Of a DNA stretch of 64,000 bases, positions 21,439 through 31,030 are shown piece by piece. The DNA is from Rosa chinensis (Eukaryota; Streptophyta; Magnoliopsida; Rosales; Rosaceae), in NCBI RefSeq assembly GCF_002994745.2, contig NC_037090.1, forward strand, positions 37,381,001 through 37,445,000, given 5' to 3'. The notes beneath the pieces are model-generated. The model was not told where the DNA came from and made no database searches. It saw only the letters and a program-made list of their open reading frames with translations. The translations under genes were made by a program, and so were the position numbers. Positions within the stretch are counted from its first letter, which is position 1. Each line of letters starts with the position of its first letter.

Positions 21439-22029
21439 ATGGGGACAATTTCTGATTTAATATTAGAGAAGTTAAATTCTCTACTGAAATTCTCTGATGA
21501 GAAACATCAGATCTTGCTAAAAGAACTATCTAGATGTCATGATAATCTAAAAAAATTACCTGCTATAATCTACCAATTAGAAAAATTGGAAAACAAAATC
21601 CCTAGATTATATCAAGGAACTTCCAAAAACGGAAGAAGAAAAGCTAACAAGTGTTAGTAGAAAAATCAATCAACAGCAAAAAATGCTGGGTTCTATGAAG
21701 AATATACTGAAGGAAAAGAAAGTGTCTACAGTAAAACCAAAGAAAGCTAATGGATTTAAACCATTAGAAAAATCAGAGAAGAATCCTGTTCCAAACATGA
21801 TTTTTCTTGGACCATCTACTAGTCAAACTAGTATCTGATATGAAGACCCGAAAAAAAAAAGAAGAGATGTCAAAATGATGAGCATCTTCGGGAAAAAGAA
21901 AGGAGAAAGAAAGGAGTACAACTCCTCAATGCAGAAGAATTCGAATTCAACAAAATTGAACAAGAGGTAAAAAACGCCTCAATTCCAAAATTAGATTTCA
22001 AGCAAATCTATAAAAGGGGAAAGTTTGAT
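21439..22029 (+). pseudogene. Viral ORF1, N-terminal region, broken
   Basis: Open from ATG 21439 to a stop at 21655-21657, with a leucine/lysine-rich, coiled-coil-like sequence (KLNSLLKFSDEKHQ). After 21657 the same style of sequence continues in another frame with further stops (about 21836 and 21968 in different frames). The region precedes the movement-protein block and has no recognised domain. Called viral from position and composition. Confidence 0.6.
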
Positions 22030-22932
22030 ATGTTGGATAGCCTCCACTTCAAATTTCTAGAATTTGCAACCCCCTCCACAACAAGAGAAACCGATCTTTT
22101 AATGATCACTCCTGAAGAAGTTGCCCGAGCAAGAACAAAAAATTATCAATTTATGCATATTGGAGCAGTCCAAGTAGGCATAAAACTTCTAGCTCGAGAA
22201 GGCATAAATTTTTCAGTTCTATGTGTCCTCCAAGACAATAGACTAACAGATTTTCAAGCTAGTCTGCTGGGAACCCTTGAGGCATCTTTATGCAATCAAG
22301 TGGCTCATTTCAACTGCTTCCCAAATTTCTCTACCAGCTTGAAAGATGCAGCTCACTGTCTAAGACTGAGAGTCAAGACAGATGACATATCCATGAAAAA
22401 ATATATGAAAGAATTGGCTATAGTATACAGAATATACTATAAATTGATGAGTACCACAGTGGAGCCTAAAACCAGGATATCAAATATCCCAGGTCTCACT
22501 ACTGGTTTCCTCACCAACAAAAAAAATCATTCACAAAAGATTCACAAGGTTACTTGGAATGAAGTAACTTTCCCAATTGAATGGAAATTGTCTGGTCCGA
22601 AAAAACCAGCAGAAAATGCCAAAGCGGCAATTTTTGAAAGCAGAAAGACTAGAGATATCAGTCTAAAATTTGACGATCACAGAAAAAGTGACGTCTGTCC
22701 TGAGAACATCAGAGTAAACAAAAATCTTCTCAGAAGAAGCTACAGCACTAGAGAAGCTAGTGTTAGTGGTACAACTTACTCTGAAGAACCAACAGAGTCC
22801 ATCACTGAAGAAGAATTAGAAGCTGATTTGAACAAACCAGTCAATATGCTTAAAGCACAAAAGCTCTATGATCTCTATGATGAAGCAGAGTCCTGCGAAA
22901 ATCCTGAACGATTAGAAAAACTAATCGAATAA
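22030..22932 (+). pseudogene. Viral movement-protein region of ORF1
   Basis: An uninterrupted 300-codon stretch. The central part (about residues 10-150) has the hydrophobic pattern and position expected of the caulimovirid 30K-type cell-to-cell movement protein: it follows the N-terminal segment and precedes the capsid block. The C-terminal 100 residues are acidic (EEPTESITEEELEADLN), a linker toward the capsid. It ends at TAA 22930-22932, which would be a premature stop inside ORF1. Assignment rests on order plus overall look, as no short diagnostic motif settles it. Confidence 0.6.
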
Positions 22933-23033
22933 ATGAAAAAATTCAAACCAGGAAAGGAAAGAAAACTCCTTCCCTATCAGGCTATTGAAATGGAAGAATG
23001 AGATAGCTCCAGAACTTTCATCACAAGAGAAAA

Positions 23034-24092
23034 AGGAAAAGTAAAACTTCCTTTATAGAAGGCCCCTACGGGCAAAAATGGAGAAAGAAATTCTCAAAGA
23101 TTTGTCCCAGAGGACAATATACCCAGAATACCAATTTCCACCCATGGAATTTGGCTAAATCTAGACAAAGCTCTAGACAAGAGAAAAACTCTTGACCAAT
23201 GGGTTGATAGCCTGATGATGGCTTCTGCTCTAACCCTTGGAAAATTTGAAACATCAGATCTTCAGGTGTATTATGAAACTAGTCTCACTGGAGTAGCAAA
23301 AAAGTACTATTTCTCTTTCAAAGAGACTGCCAGAGGGAAAGACTGGCTTGAAGAAATCAAAATTCAAACTAATCTCCTTATGATTTTGCAGTACCCCTGT
23401 ACGATCAGTTCTGTGGAGACCTCTCAACTTTGAGTGAAAAGGCTAAAGAAACGGCCAAATCAAATATCTATGCTCTCAAAATCTGTGACAGGAGATATTT
23501 TGAAGAATACTTGAATGAGTTTCAAGAATATTACTGTACAATTGGTGAACTAGAAAATACTTATCTAGTCAACCTGTTGCACAGGAAACTCCCAGAACCA
23601 TGGAGAACGGCTGTAAGAGAAAGCATAGCTGAAAAACCAATTGAACGATTTTCAGTTGGAGGTATTGCCGACAGAATAAGGCAATTACTGAAAGAACAAT
23701 GTAAAGCCAATCTTAGAGCAAAGATGGCTAAGAAACAACTCAAAGGAGTTGAAAATTTCTGTTATGGAATACTGGATATGCCAACCAACTGGGGATGTCA
23801 TGAATCTAAGTTCCACAAAAAAAAAAAAAAATTTACTCGAAAAAATTCAAAAAGAGTAATAAGAAAAGATATTGGAAATTCAAGAAAAGTCCCAATTTCA
23901 AGAAACAACAGGATGAAGATCCAAAAAAGAAATTCTTCAAGAAAAAGAAGAATACTCATCAGCATAAACCACAACCAAGCAAAAAAGCTTGCAGATGTTG
24001 GTTCTGTAAAGCTGAAGGGCACTATGCCAATGAATGCCTGGAAAAGGGTAAAAGATCTACTAAAGCTCTATTTGAAGAATACGAGCCTATAG
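23034..24092 (+). pseudogene. Viral capsid (coat protein) region of ORF1, frameshifted
   Basis: Coding signal is split over frames: 23215-23433 is open, overlapping and followed by 23430-24092. The latter contains the capsid-like core (YFEEYLNEFQEYYC near 23500, then a KAKM/KKQLK basic helix) and a strongly basic stretch. An A-run at about 23815-23830 is the probable site of the next frame change, since the CCHC knuckle that should follow is read in another frame. The protein would package the viral genome. It is not functional. Confidence 0.65.
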
Positions 24093-24568
24093 TAGAAACA
24101 GCAAACCTGAAAGGCTACGAAATAGCCTATTCTGATGATGAAGAAGACAACAGGTCAGTTTACTCTGCCTGGTCTGAAGAAGAAAATTCATTTGAGTCTG
24201 AAACAGATTCTGAAGTAGAGTACTTAGAATCTAGACAGATGAATGTTCTGAGAATCAAAAATTGTGAAGAAAGTAAGACAGAAGCAAAAATGTCTTCTTA
24301 CCAGGTGAACCCTGGTACATTCGTTTGTGACTACTGCTTGTGTCACGAAAAGAATGGTCTCCCCATGTTTTGTGAAGAGTCGAAAAAGACTTATCACAAA
24401 GAATGCTTCATAGCTGAAGCAAGAAGAAAAACCAAGAATGACCTTGTAAGCCAATTGGTAGAACAAGAATATGAAGAATATTTCTCTGAACAAAAAGAGA
24501 GAGAAGAAGAAAAAGAGGTAGAAACTCTGTTCCAAAAAATCATTGAACCTTCTCCTCCATCCTCCTAA
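23990..24568 (+). pseudogene. Viral CCHC zinc knuckle, acidic spacer and second Cys-rich motif
   Basis: CWFCKAEGHYANEC (23996-24037) fits CX2CX4HX4C, the nucleic-acid-binding knuckle at the end of caulimovirid capsid proteins. An acidic spacer follows (DDEEDN, EVEYLES), then a second Cys/His cluster CDYCLCHEKNGLPMFC...C near 24328-24408, like the additional Cys-rich motif between capsid and protease in some caulimovirids. The frame ends at TAA 24566-24568; another in-frame stop, TAG, is at 24671-24673. The same frame then carries the protease and reverse transcriptase. Confidence 0.75.
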
Positions 24569-24703
24569 AAAATAAAGGAAGAAAAAATCGATGAAGAAAA
24601 AGTCGATAAAAATATAGAACTGGTAGAACCACCAGAACATGTTCCAAAAGAATGCAAACCATTCATACCATAGGAACAAGCTCAAGAAAATGAGCCACAT
24701 CAA

Positions 24704-25159
24704 TTGAAAGTCGTCTCTACTAGTAGATACAGCAACTGCATAGAGATTGGACTCAAATTCCCTGATCACAAAAAATATCATCTACATGCATTTGTAGATA
24801 ATAGATCGGGATTTACAATTGTAAAGAGATTTGCAATTCCAGAAGAACTCTGGAAAGAAGATAAGAAAAGAACAGCTATTGGAGTTACGTTTGATGGAAG
24901 CCATCTTACAATGAATAAAGTAGCACAAAATGTTCATATCACCATTGGTGGAGGAACATTTATAATCCACAATGTTTGGCAATCTGAAGGCCAAGGATCA
25001 GATTTCTTGTTGGGAAATGATTTTATTCTCCAACAAAGATTCATCCAAGATGAAGAAGCGATAGGCTTCAGAAAAGGAGAACTGGTGTTCTGGGCGGACA
25101 GGCTTACTCAAGACAAAAGTGTAGTCGATCCAAATTTTACTACACAATATCATAGATAG
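24704..25159 (+). pseudogene. Viral aspartic protease region
   Basis: In frame with the Cys-rich region and preceding the reverse transcriptase. The expected catalytic Asp is at 24797-24799 in the context FVDNRSG. The canonical D-(T/S)-G has been altered, with Asn-Arg between Asp and Ser-Gly, so the active site looks damaged or diverged. A later 'LLGNDFI' matches the conserved hydrophobic-Gly element of retropepsins (about 25009-25029). TAG at 25157-25159 interrupts the frame, which continues open beyond it. Confidence 0.65.
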
Positions 25160-26170
25160 CAACCGAATAGTGGTGATCTTACCTACAAACCCAAATTTGA
25201 AACCATACTCCAAATCAAACAACAAGAAGAACTACTTGTTGAAGAATCTTCTGAAGAAGAAGAAGAAGAAACTAGTGAAGAAGAAGAAGCTAGTTTTATC
25301 CATGAACATAACCTCAAGCACTTTCAGAATAAGCTTGAGTTTCAGAAAATTCCCACTCTTGACAAAATCAAGAAACTACTCAAGCAGAACATCGATGTAG
25401 ATCCCCAGAAGTTTTGGGAAAAAGACCTAGTGGTCTGTGAATTAAGATTACATGATATGAATGCCAGCTGTCATGTCAAAGTTATTCCTCAGTACAAAGA
25501 GGAAGACCAGAAGGAATTCAGAAAAGACATTGAAGATCTCTTGAACAAGAGATTAATTCAACCATCCACTAGCCCTCATCATGCTCCAGCATTCTACGCG
25601 AGAAACCACGCAGAAAACCTCAGAGGAAAAGCTAGAATGGTAATTGACAGAGATGTCAATAAGAAGACTGTCAAAGACGGTTATCAAATTGCTCAAGTAA
25701 GAGTACTGATCAACCAGCTCAGAGGAGCTAAAGTCTTTTCGAAATTCGATGCAAAGTCGAGTTTCTGGCAAGTCAAGATGCATCCTGAGAGCGTTCCTCT
25801 CACTGCATTTGGAACACCACAAGGCTATTACGAATGGTTAGTAATGTCTTTTGGTCTAAAGCAAGCTCCCTCAATCTTCCAAAGAAAGATGGACAACATC
25901 TTCAAACATGTTGCGGAGTTCTGCGTTGTCTATATTGATGACATCCTTGTCTTCTCCAAGAACAGAGAAGAACACATGAAACACCTCTACGAGGTTGTAA
26001 AGCTGATAGTTCAGCATGGAATTATCCTAGGAGAAAAGAAAATCTTCTTTATCCTCGATGAAGTTGATTTCCTAGGAATAAACATCAAGAATGGAGTAAT
26101 AAAACTCCAGCCTCACATCCTCGAGAAGATCTGGAATTCCCAGATAGAATTCCTGATGCCAAGAGTCTAA
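25160..26170 (+). pseudogene. Viral reverse transcriptase region
   Basis: Same frame as the protease, after an acidic Glu-rich linker (near 25240-25300). Visible RT motifs: a KARMVIDRD-like fingers motif, FSKFDAKSSFWQV (about 25735-25773), 'TAFGTPQGYYEW', 'MSFGLKQAPSIFQ', and the catalytic YIDD at 25931-25942 followed by ILVFSKN. It ends at TAA 26168-26170. From about 26130 the expected continuation ('SLKRFLGVINYG') is in another frame, so a frameshift lies near 26130-26150, and another near 26250. Confidence 0.9.
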
Positions 26171-26297
26171 AGAGATTCTTAGGAGTCATAAACTATGGGA
26201 GAGATTTCATTCCCAAAATCTCAGGACTAACAGAAATGTTATCTCCTAAAACTAGTTCCAAAAGAAATGGAACTTCATAGAAGATGATGAAAAACTT

Positions 26298-26759
26298 GTG
26301 AAGCAGATAAAAAATCTCTACAAAAATCTCCCTCCTCTACAACAACCAGAGGAAAATGATGAAATTATCATCCAAACAGATGCGAGTGATAATTACTGGT
26401 CCGGTGTTGTTCTGGCAAGAACGCCTGGAACTAACATTGAAAAGATCTGCAAATTTTGTAGCGGCAAGTTCAGCCCTGCAGAACTGAATTATCCCACAGG
26501 GGAAAAAGAAATTTTGGCAGTCAAGAAAACAATTTTAAATTCTCCAGCTTTTCTTGGAAAACCCTTTACTATTCGCACCGATTGTGCTAGAATAAAGAAT
26601 TTTAAAAATTTTAAACTTGATAAAGCTACTGATATAGGAAGATTAGCCAACTGGCAATTGTTTCTTAACCAATATGATTATATTGTTGAACTAATTGCAG
26701 GAAACAAGAACTATCTTCTAGATGCCCTAACCAGGGAAATGGCGATGTTCAGCCGATAA
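26298..26759 (+). pseudogene. Viral RNase H region
   Basis: IIQTDASDNYWSGVV (from about 26366) gives the first catalytic Asp; 'ELNYPTGEKEILAV' (about 26480-26520) gives the Glu; 'IRTDCARI' supplies the next Asp. This is the RNase H that removes RNA template during reverse transcription. It ends at TAA 26757-26759. The same frame stays open afterwards until TAG 26892-26894. Confidence 0.85.
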
Positions 26760-26954
26760 GATGACGACGAAGGTCGTAATCCCAGAAGCAGAAGACCTGG
26801 GAAAGAACATGAACCTGCTGAGGATCCTAAAGAAAAAATCCTCAAAAGATTCCTGCTAGGTCAAAAAGGACTAGCTTCAACTGATCAATCCTAGGGTAAA
26901 GGATTGACTAGCCAGTCTCAAACGGCAGACGATAAAGGCTCATCAAGACCGTTG

Positions 26955-28039
26955 ATGGCTGCTGCTTTGCCAAAAAGCAGACCAACTCCAACTGGAGTTA
27001 TAAATGTTTTTAATTATGAATTAAGAACCTTTGTTGATCCTGTGTTCAGAACTGGCAGGAGGCTAGCTTATCACCAGAAGGTAATCCTGGATAATCTCTT
27101 ATTTGTCCTTCAAGAAAGAAATAGTCGTATCATGTTCCCTGCTTTGTTCGCCTTAGCTGAAGAACTCTATGAAAATGCTAGACCACAGCATAGAGAAAAT
27201 AAAACACATCAGAGTGTTGTTAGAAGTGAAAAAATTCACTATCTTGAAGATCCAGAAAGTGCTCGAATTCCTATCATAGCACTAAAAGAATCAGATTGGT
27301 TCGATTTTCATAATCTGATAGGAAAGCATAATTCCGAGGCCTGTATTCCTCCAACGCTCTTCATTATTACTGGACCTTATGTTGGAAGATACTTAGTCAA
27401 TGTTCAGAGTGAACATCCTCAAGAACACAAGCTTTGGCTTGTTGAAAATGGTTTTGTCCATAATCTATGGACTAAAACAAATGATAATCTCAAGGGACTG
27501 CCCCTATCATTGTCAACACAGTCAAGAATGTCAGAAAAAATGAATGTATGCTGAGACTAAAGTTCAGATCTACTCCTCCAGAATGGATTCAGAAAACGAA
27601 CGGTGAAGTTGAATATATTTCCCCATATCATTATGTAAGAATCATTCAAAGAAGATATCTTCAGCCCGCCTGTGTTGCTTATAATGGCCAGCCAAACTCA
27701 AGCATTCCATGGATGAAGGCCATGTCACTGGAGTACATCAAGAAGATCATCTCTGAAGATACCAAGAACACTTTCCTGGCAGTAGGAGAAAAAACAATTA
27801 TCACTGCTTACGATCATCCTGACGTAGTCAGTATTGACCTGTTCCTATCTCTTACCATAAAGGAGATAGATTCGACACTGGCATGCTTACAGTGGGTTGA
27901 AAAGCTTGAAACAGACAACCACTACAAGATGTAAGTTGATACAGATGTCGAAGACAATGCAACAACTGCTCGTATGGCCCAGGCAGACAACAACTCGTTT
28001 GTCCTTAGTCACAATTCAAAAACAGACGAGAACATGTGA
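26955..28039 (+). pseudogene. Viral ORF2 (function unknown), broken
   Basis: First ATG at 26955 in a frame open from 26895 to a stop at 27552-27554. The coding signal continues in another frame from about 27548 to TAA 27932-27934. The same frame then reads on for 34 codons (TDVEDNATTARMAQADNN...) to TGA 28037-28039, so 27932 may be a nonsense mutation rather than the original end. Position after RNase H and before the promoter matches the second ORF of florendoviruses, whose role is unknown. No transmembrane segment or known motif seen. Confidence 0.6.
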
Positions 28040-28252
28040 AGCAGCAGGTGTAGAAAGCACCGAAAGTACTTTTGGACTTTTTCCAAAAGTTGCTTTTTGC
28101 TTTTCAAAAAGAAAGGAGAAAAACATTTCACCAAAAGAAATCTGCTTTTCCCCCGTCCGACCTCCACCAGCAGGAGCACTCAGGAAAGCAGGAAATCACG
28201 GGGTCGTCCTGTACATTTTGTTATTTTGAATTGTAATTTGAGGTCCGCTTCC

Positions 28253-28518
28253 TATAAAAGGAGCTTTAGCTTCCCTTAGAAGATATTCGAAAAATTTCCA
28301 TATCAGTTCTAGATTAGAAAATTGAGAAGAATGAGATTCTCTCAAGAAATAAGAAAGCTATAGTAGCAGTGTGCTCTTTCCTTCTTGTCTAAGAGTGAAG
28401 TGTGCTTTCATTACAAGTAAGTAACTATAATCATTCTTATGGATAGCTAAACAGCTTCTTAGCGGTTTACCTGAGAATGAGGCTCTGAATTTTAGTCTGT
28501 AAATTATGTTTGAATAAA
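28253..28518 (+). promoter_or_regulatory. Viral pregenomic promoter TATA box and polyadenylation signal
   Basis: TATAAAAG at 28253-28260, with AATAAA at 28513-28518. In a circular genome transcription from here would run past the polyadenylation signal, round the genome and end at it, giving a terminal repeat of roughly 230 nt. This is standard caulimovirid layout and marks the 3' portion of the copy. Confidence 0.65.
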
Positions 28519-28964
28519 TAATTTCAGATTGCTCATCCACCTTGTCAATTATGTTTTAAATTTTACTTTGATATTTTAAAATGTTTATAAAAGTTTCTGC
28601 CTTAGTCCTGTACTATTTTTTAGGCTTGGACTTTCTTTTCCCTAAGAAAAAATGGACTCAACTTAAGATCGAAGCAAGCAGCAGTGATTCCGCCTGTTAA
28701 AGTAACCGTTAGGCAAGGAGCCGTTTGGTGAAAATTGGGCATGTTGAAGGCTAGTTTTGTTTTTCTCAAAAGTATGAACAGTTTTTCTAAAGGAAAAGCA
28801 AAGGTTAAACCCAAAAGTCAGCATAGGACATATTAGGCACTAGTTTAAAAAAGACTACCCCTATAGGTCTTTTCCTCCAAGATTTGTGTAAATGGGCACA
28901 ATACAAACTTGTTGGTGTAAGTGAGCAAAATACATGTGATTTCTGAGTAAACAGGAATTAACCC

Positions 28965-29078
28965 TAATTTAGATAGCATGTGGAAAAATTCACATCTAAA
29001 TCCAAGTTATGGAATTGGGTTCAGCGTGATGTGTACAGGTACTAGTTTTGCCATTGTCGTCAGCCAAATGACGCTTAC
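28965..29078 (+). repeat. Fragment of the upstream repeat array, after the 8.1-kb insertion
   Basis: Resumes the array unit interrupted at 20882 ('tagcatgtgg', 'cacatctaaatccaag', 'gtgtacaggtactag', 'gtcagccaaatgacg') and breaks off again at about 29078 where the next insertion begins. Confidence 0.75.
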
Positions 29079-30814
29079 ATATTCACAGATATGTAAGTAT
29101 TCCATTTAAAATTCACACAATCACAAAATAACCATATAATGTAAATTTCATCCGGTCACCATCTACTCTAGCCTAAGCGCATGCTGGGAATGCTTCTAGT
29201 GTTCTTGTGATTTAACATAAATCAAAACATGCTTTGAATAGAAATAAAATTTCCAGAAAGGCCTAACCTTGAATCCTTATAATTTGCTGCATAATACTTA
29301 GCGAAAGCATGAAATTTAAACAATAAACAGCACCCAATTCATTCACCTTCTTAATCCGCAGCATGTGGAGTTTGAATTCCAAAAGATGAGTGCATCTTCT
29401 ACACCTCCGAATCAAGACCAAAAAACTCTAAAACCCCAAAAAAAATTTTTTACCGTAATGAGACAACGGTCACATCCCGTAGTGAGTTATTGAATGGGTA
29501 TTGGACCTGGATCAGTGCTGCTGCGGGTTTGGCCCAAAATCTCTTTTCTTAAGTGGCCCAAACATGGTCTGATTCTTAAACAAGGTTAGCGTTCAAAAGT
29601 ATGTTACACAAAATAAAGCCCTAGTTCTTTCAAAACTTGATTTATCAAAATTGATTATGTTTTGTGAAAACCTGAATGCTCTTATACCAATTGTAAATTT
29701 CAATGAGCCAGTCCAAACACAAGGATCAATCCACAATAACATAAACACACATGAATCAAACAATGACAATATGAACTAGTGCTACATGGCTTAAGATCAA
29801 ATACCTATTTCTTGGATAGAAGACATCTTGAACGGCTTCTTGGATAAAATTTGTACAGCTTCACAAATCAAGGTATTCTGCTCTTCTCTGATCTCAAGCT
29901 CCTTCAATAGGGCAGGAATGAATGCTACTATGTTACAGAGAGAACAGGGACCTCAAGCACCTTATTTATATTGGATGATTAATCCTAAGAGTCCTCCCAT
30001 AAAAAAAGTTGTTAAGGATCAAGTCACCCTATTTAATAACAGTGTTCTAAAACTCGGCCGCCTAGGAGCTGGGCGGCAGCTCTCCGAGTCGACAAATACC
30101 AAATCGACTTTGTTGGGCAGATGTGGGTTTGGCGGCCGCTTAGGTGGCCTAGGCGGGCGACTGGGCGCCTGGGCGGTGGTAGTTGGGCTCTAGGCGGCCT
30201 TTCTAGGCGGCGGATATGCAGGTTGACGGCTCATAGAGGCAGATATAAAGGTTGTTTCATGGAGGTTGACGGCTTGCAGAAAGAGAATGGAGGAGTCGAC
30301 TCTGATCATGGAGGTCAACAGGTCTTCGTTATGGTTTCCGGTTCTTCAGCGTGGTTATTGATTGAATAATGAAAAAACCGATGAAAAGAGAAGGTGGAGA
30401 TGGTGGCTACTGGTTTCACAAAGGAGAGAAAGAGAGAGACCCGTGAAAATGAATGGGGTGGTTAATTGTGGAGAGTATAATTCGTGACTTGGAGAGAGAA
30501 GAGGGATAGGATGGGCATGTGTGTAGGGCAACAAGAAGCATAATTGCTGCTACTTTTGTCTGTTGGACAATTGAATACAACTTCAGTTTTTTTTTTTCAT
30601 GTAAAGAGTGGCTTTTTGAAGATTAACACCAACGGTCATGATCATTAAGACCAAGCTTTAGTTAAACATGGAGATACCTCTCCCAAACACTGCCACAACA
30701 CATGAACACTTTCTTAAATAGCTCTCTGCTACCTCTAGTTAATTAAATAAATATGTAGTTAGTTTTTTTGTTAGGAGGATAAATATTTAGTTTATTACAT
30801 CTTTATAAGTTTAT

Positions 30815-30985
30815 GGGGCCGTGACCACTTACCCAATTTCAGCTTCAAAATTGCTCGCTTACTCCACTAAGAGTTTTTTAACCCCATTTACCCAATTCAG
30901 TGTTAAATGACAATTTCAACCTTCAATTGATTAAAAAATTACTTGTTCACTCTCTCTCCTCTATCTCTCTCTGGAGCTGCTGACC

Positions 30986-31030
<45 letters not shown>

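Larger units (their letters stand above)
21110..28540 (+). mobile_element. Endogenous caulimovirid (pararetrovirus), florendovirus-like, one decayed genome
   Basis: Order on the + strand: tRNA-Met primer-binding site, N-terminal coding part, movement-protein region, capsid region with CCHC knuckle and second Cys-rich motif, protease, reverse transcriptase, RNase H, a separate downstream ORF2, then a promoter and polyadenylation signal. A single long ORF1 with all these domains and an extra ORF2 after RNase H is the layout described for florendoviruses; petuviruses lack ORF2. No integrase is present, as expected. About 7.4 kb is a single genome length with no terminal redundancy; the linear form is opened in the leader between the polyadenylation signal and the PBS. 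Numerous stops and frameshifts show it is an old, non-functional copy. Genus assignment is tentative. Confidence 0.85.
20883..28964. mobile_element. 8.1-kb insertion with 9-bp TSD, MULE-like ends, carrying a caulimovirid genome
   Basis: The insertion splits an array unit. TAATTTAGA stands at 20874-20882 and again at 28965-28973, and downstream sequence continues the unit in register ('tagcatgtgg...cacatctaaatccaag'). The two ends begin GGGAAAATTC and, on the complement, GGGTTAATTC. Further in they share a degenerate inverted similarity: 'caccaacttattttta' then 'cccacttacacaaaact' on the left, against 'caccaacaagtttgta' then 'cccatttacacaaatct' on the complement of the right. These arms (20883 to about 21110, and about 28541-28964) do not look viral. 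Virus integration does not normally leave a 9-bp TSD, whereas MULEs do. So either a virus entered a resident MULE, or the MULE carries the virus. Confidence 0.6.

Noticed and set aside
24224..24781. A 185-codon frame on the - strand
   Set aside because: Phe/Leu-rich antisense of the acidic, lysine-rich viral capsid-protease linker; no domain.
29139..29700. TGTAAATTTC at 29139 and 29692 as starts of a pair of LTRs
   Set aside because: The similarity ends after about ten bases, so they are not an LTR pair.
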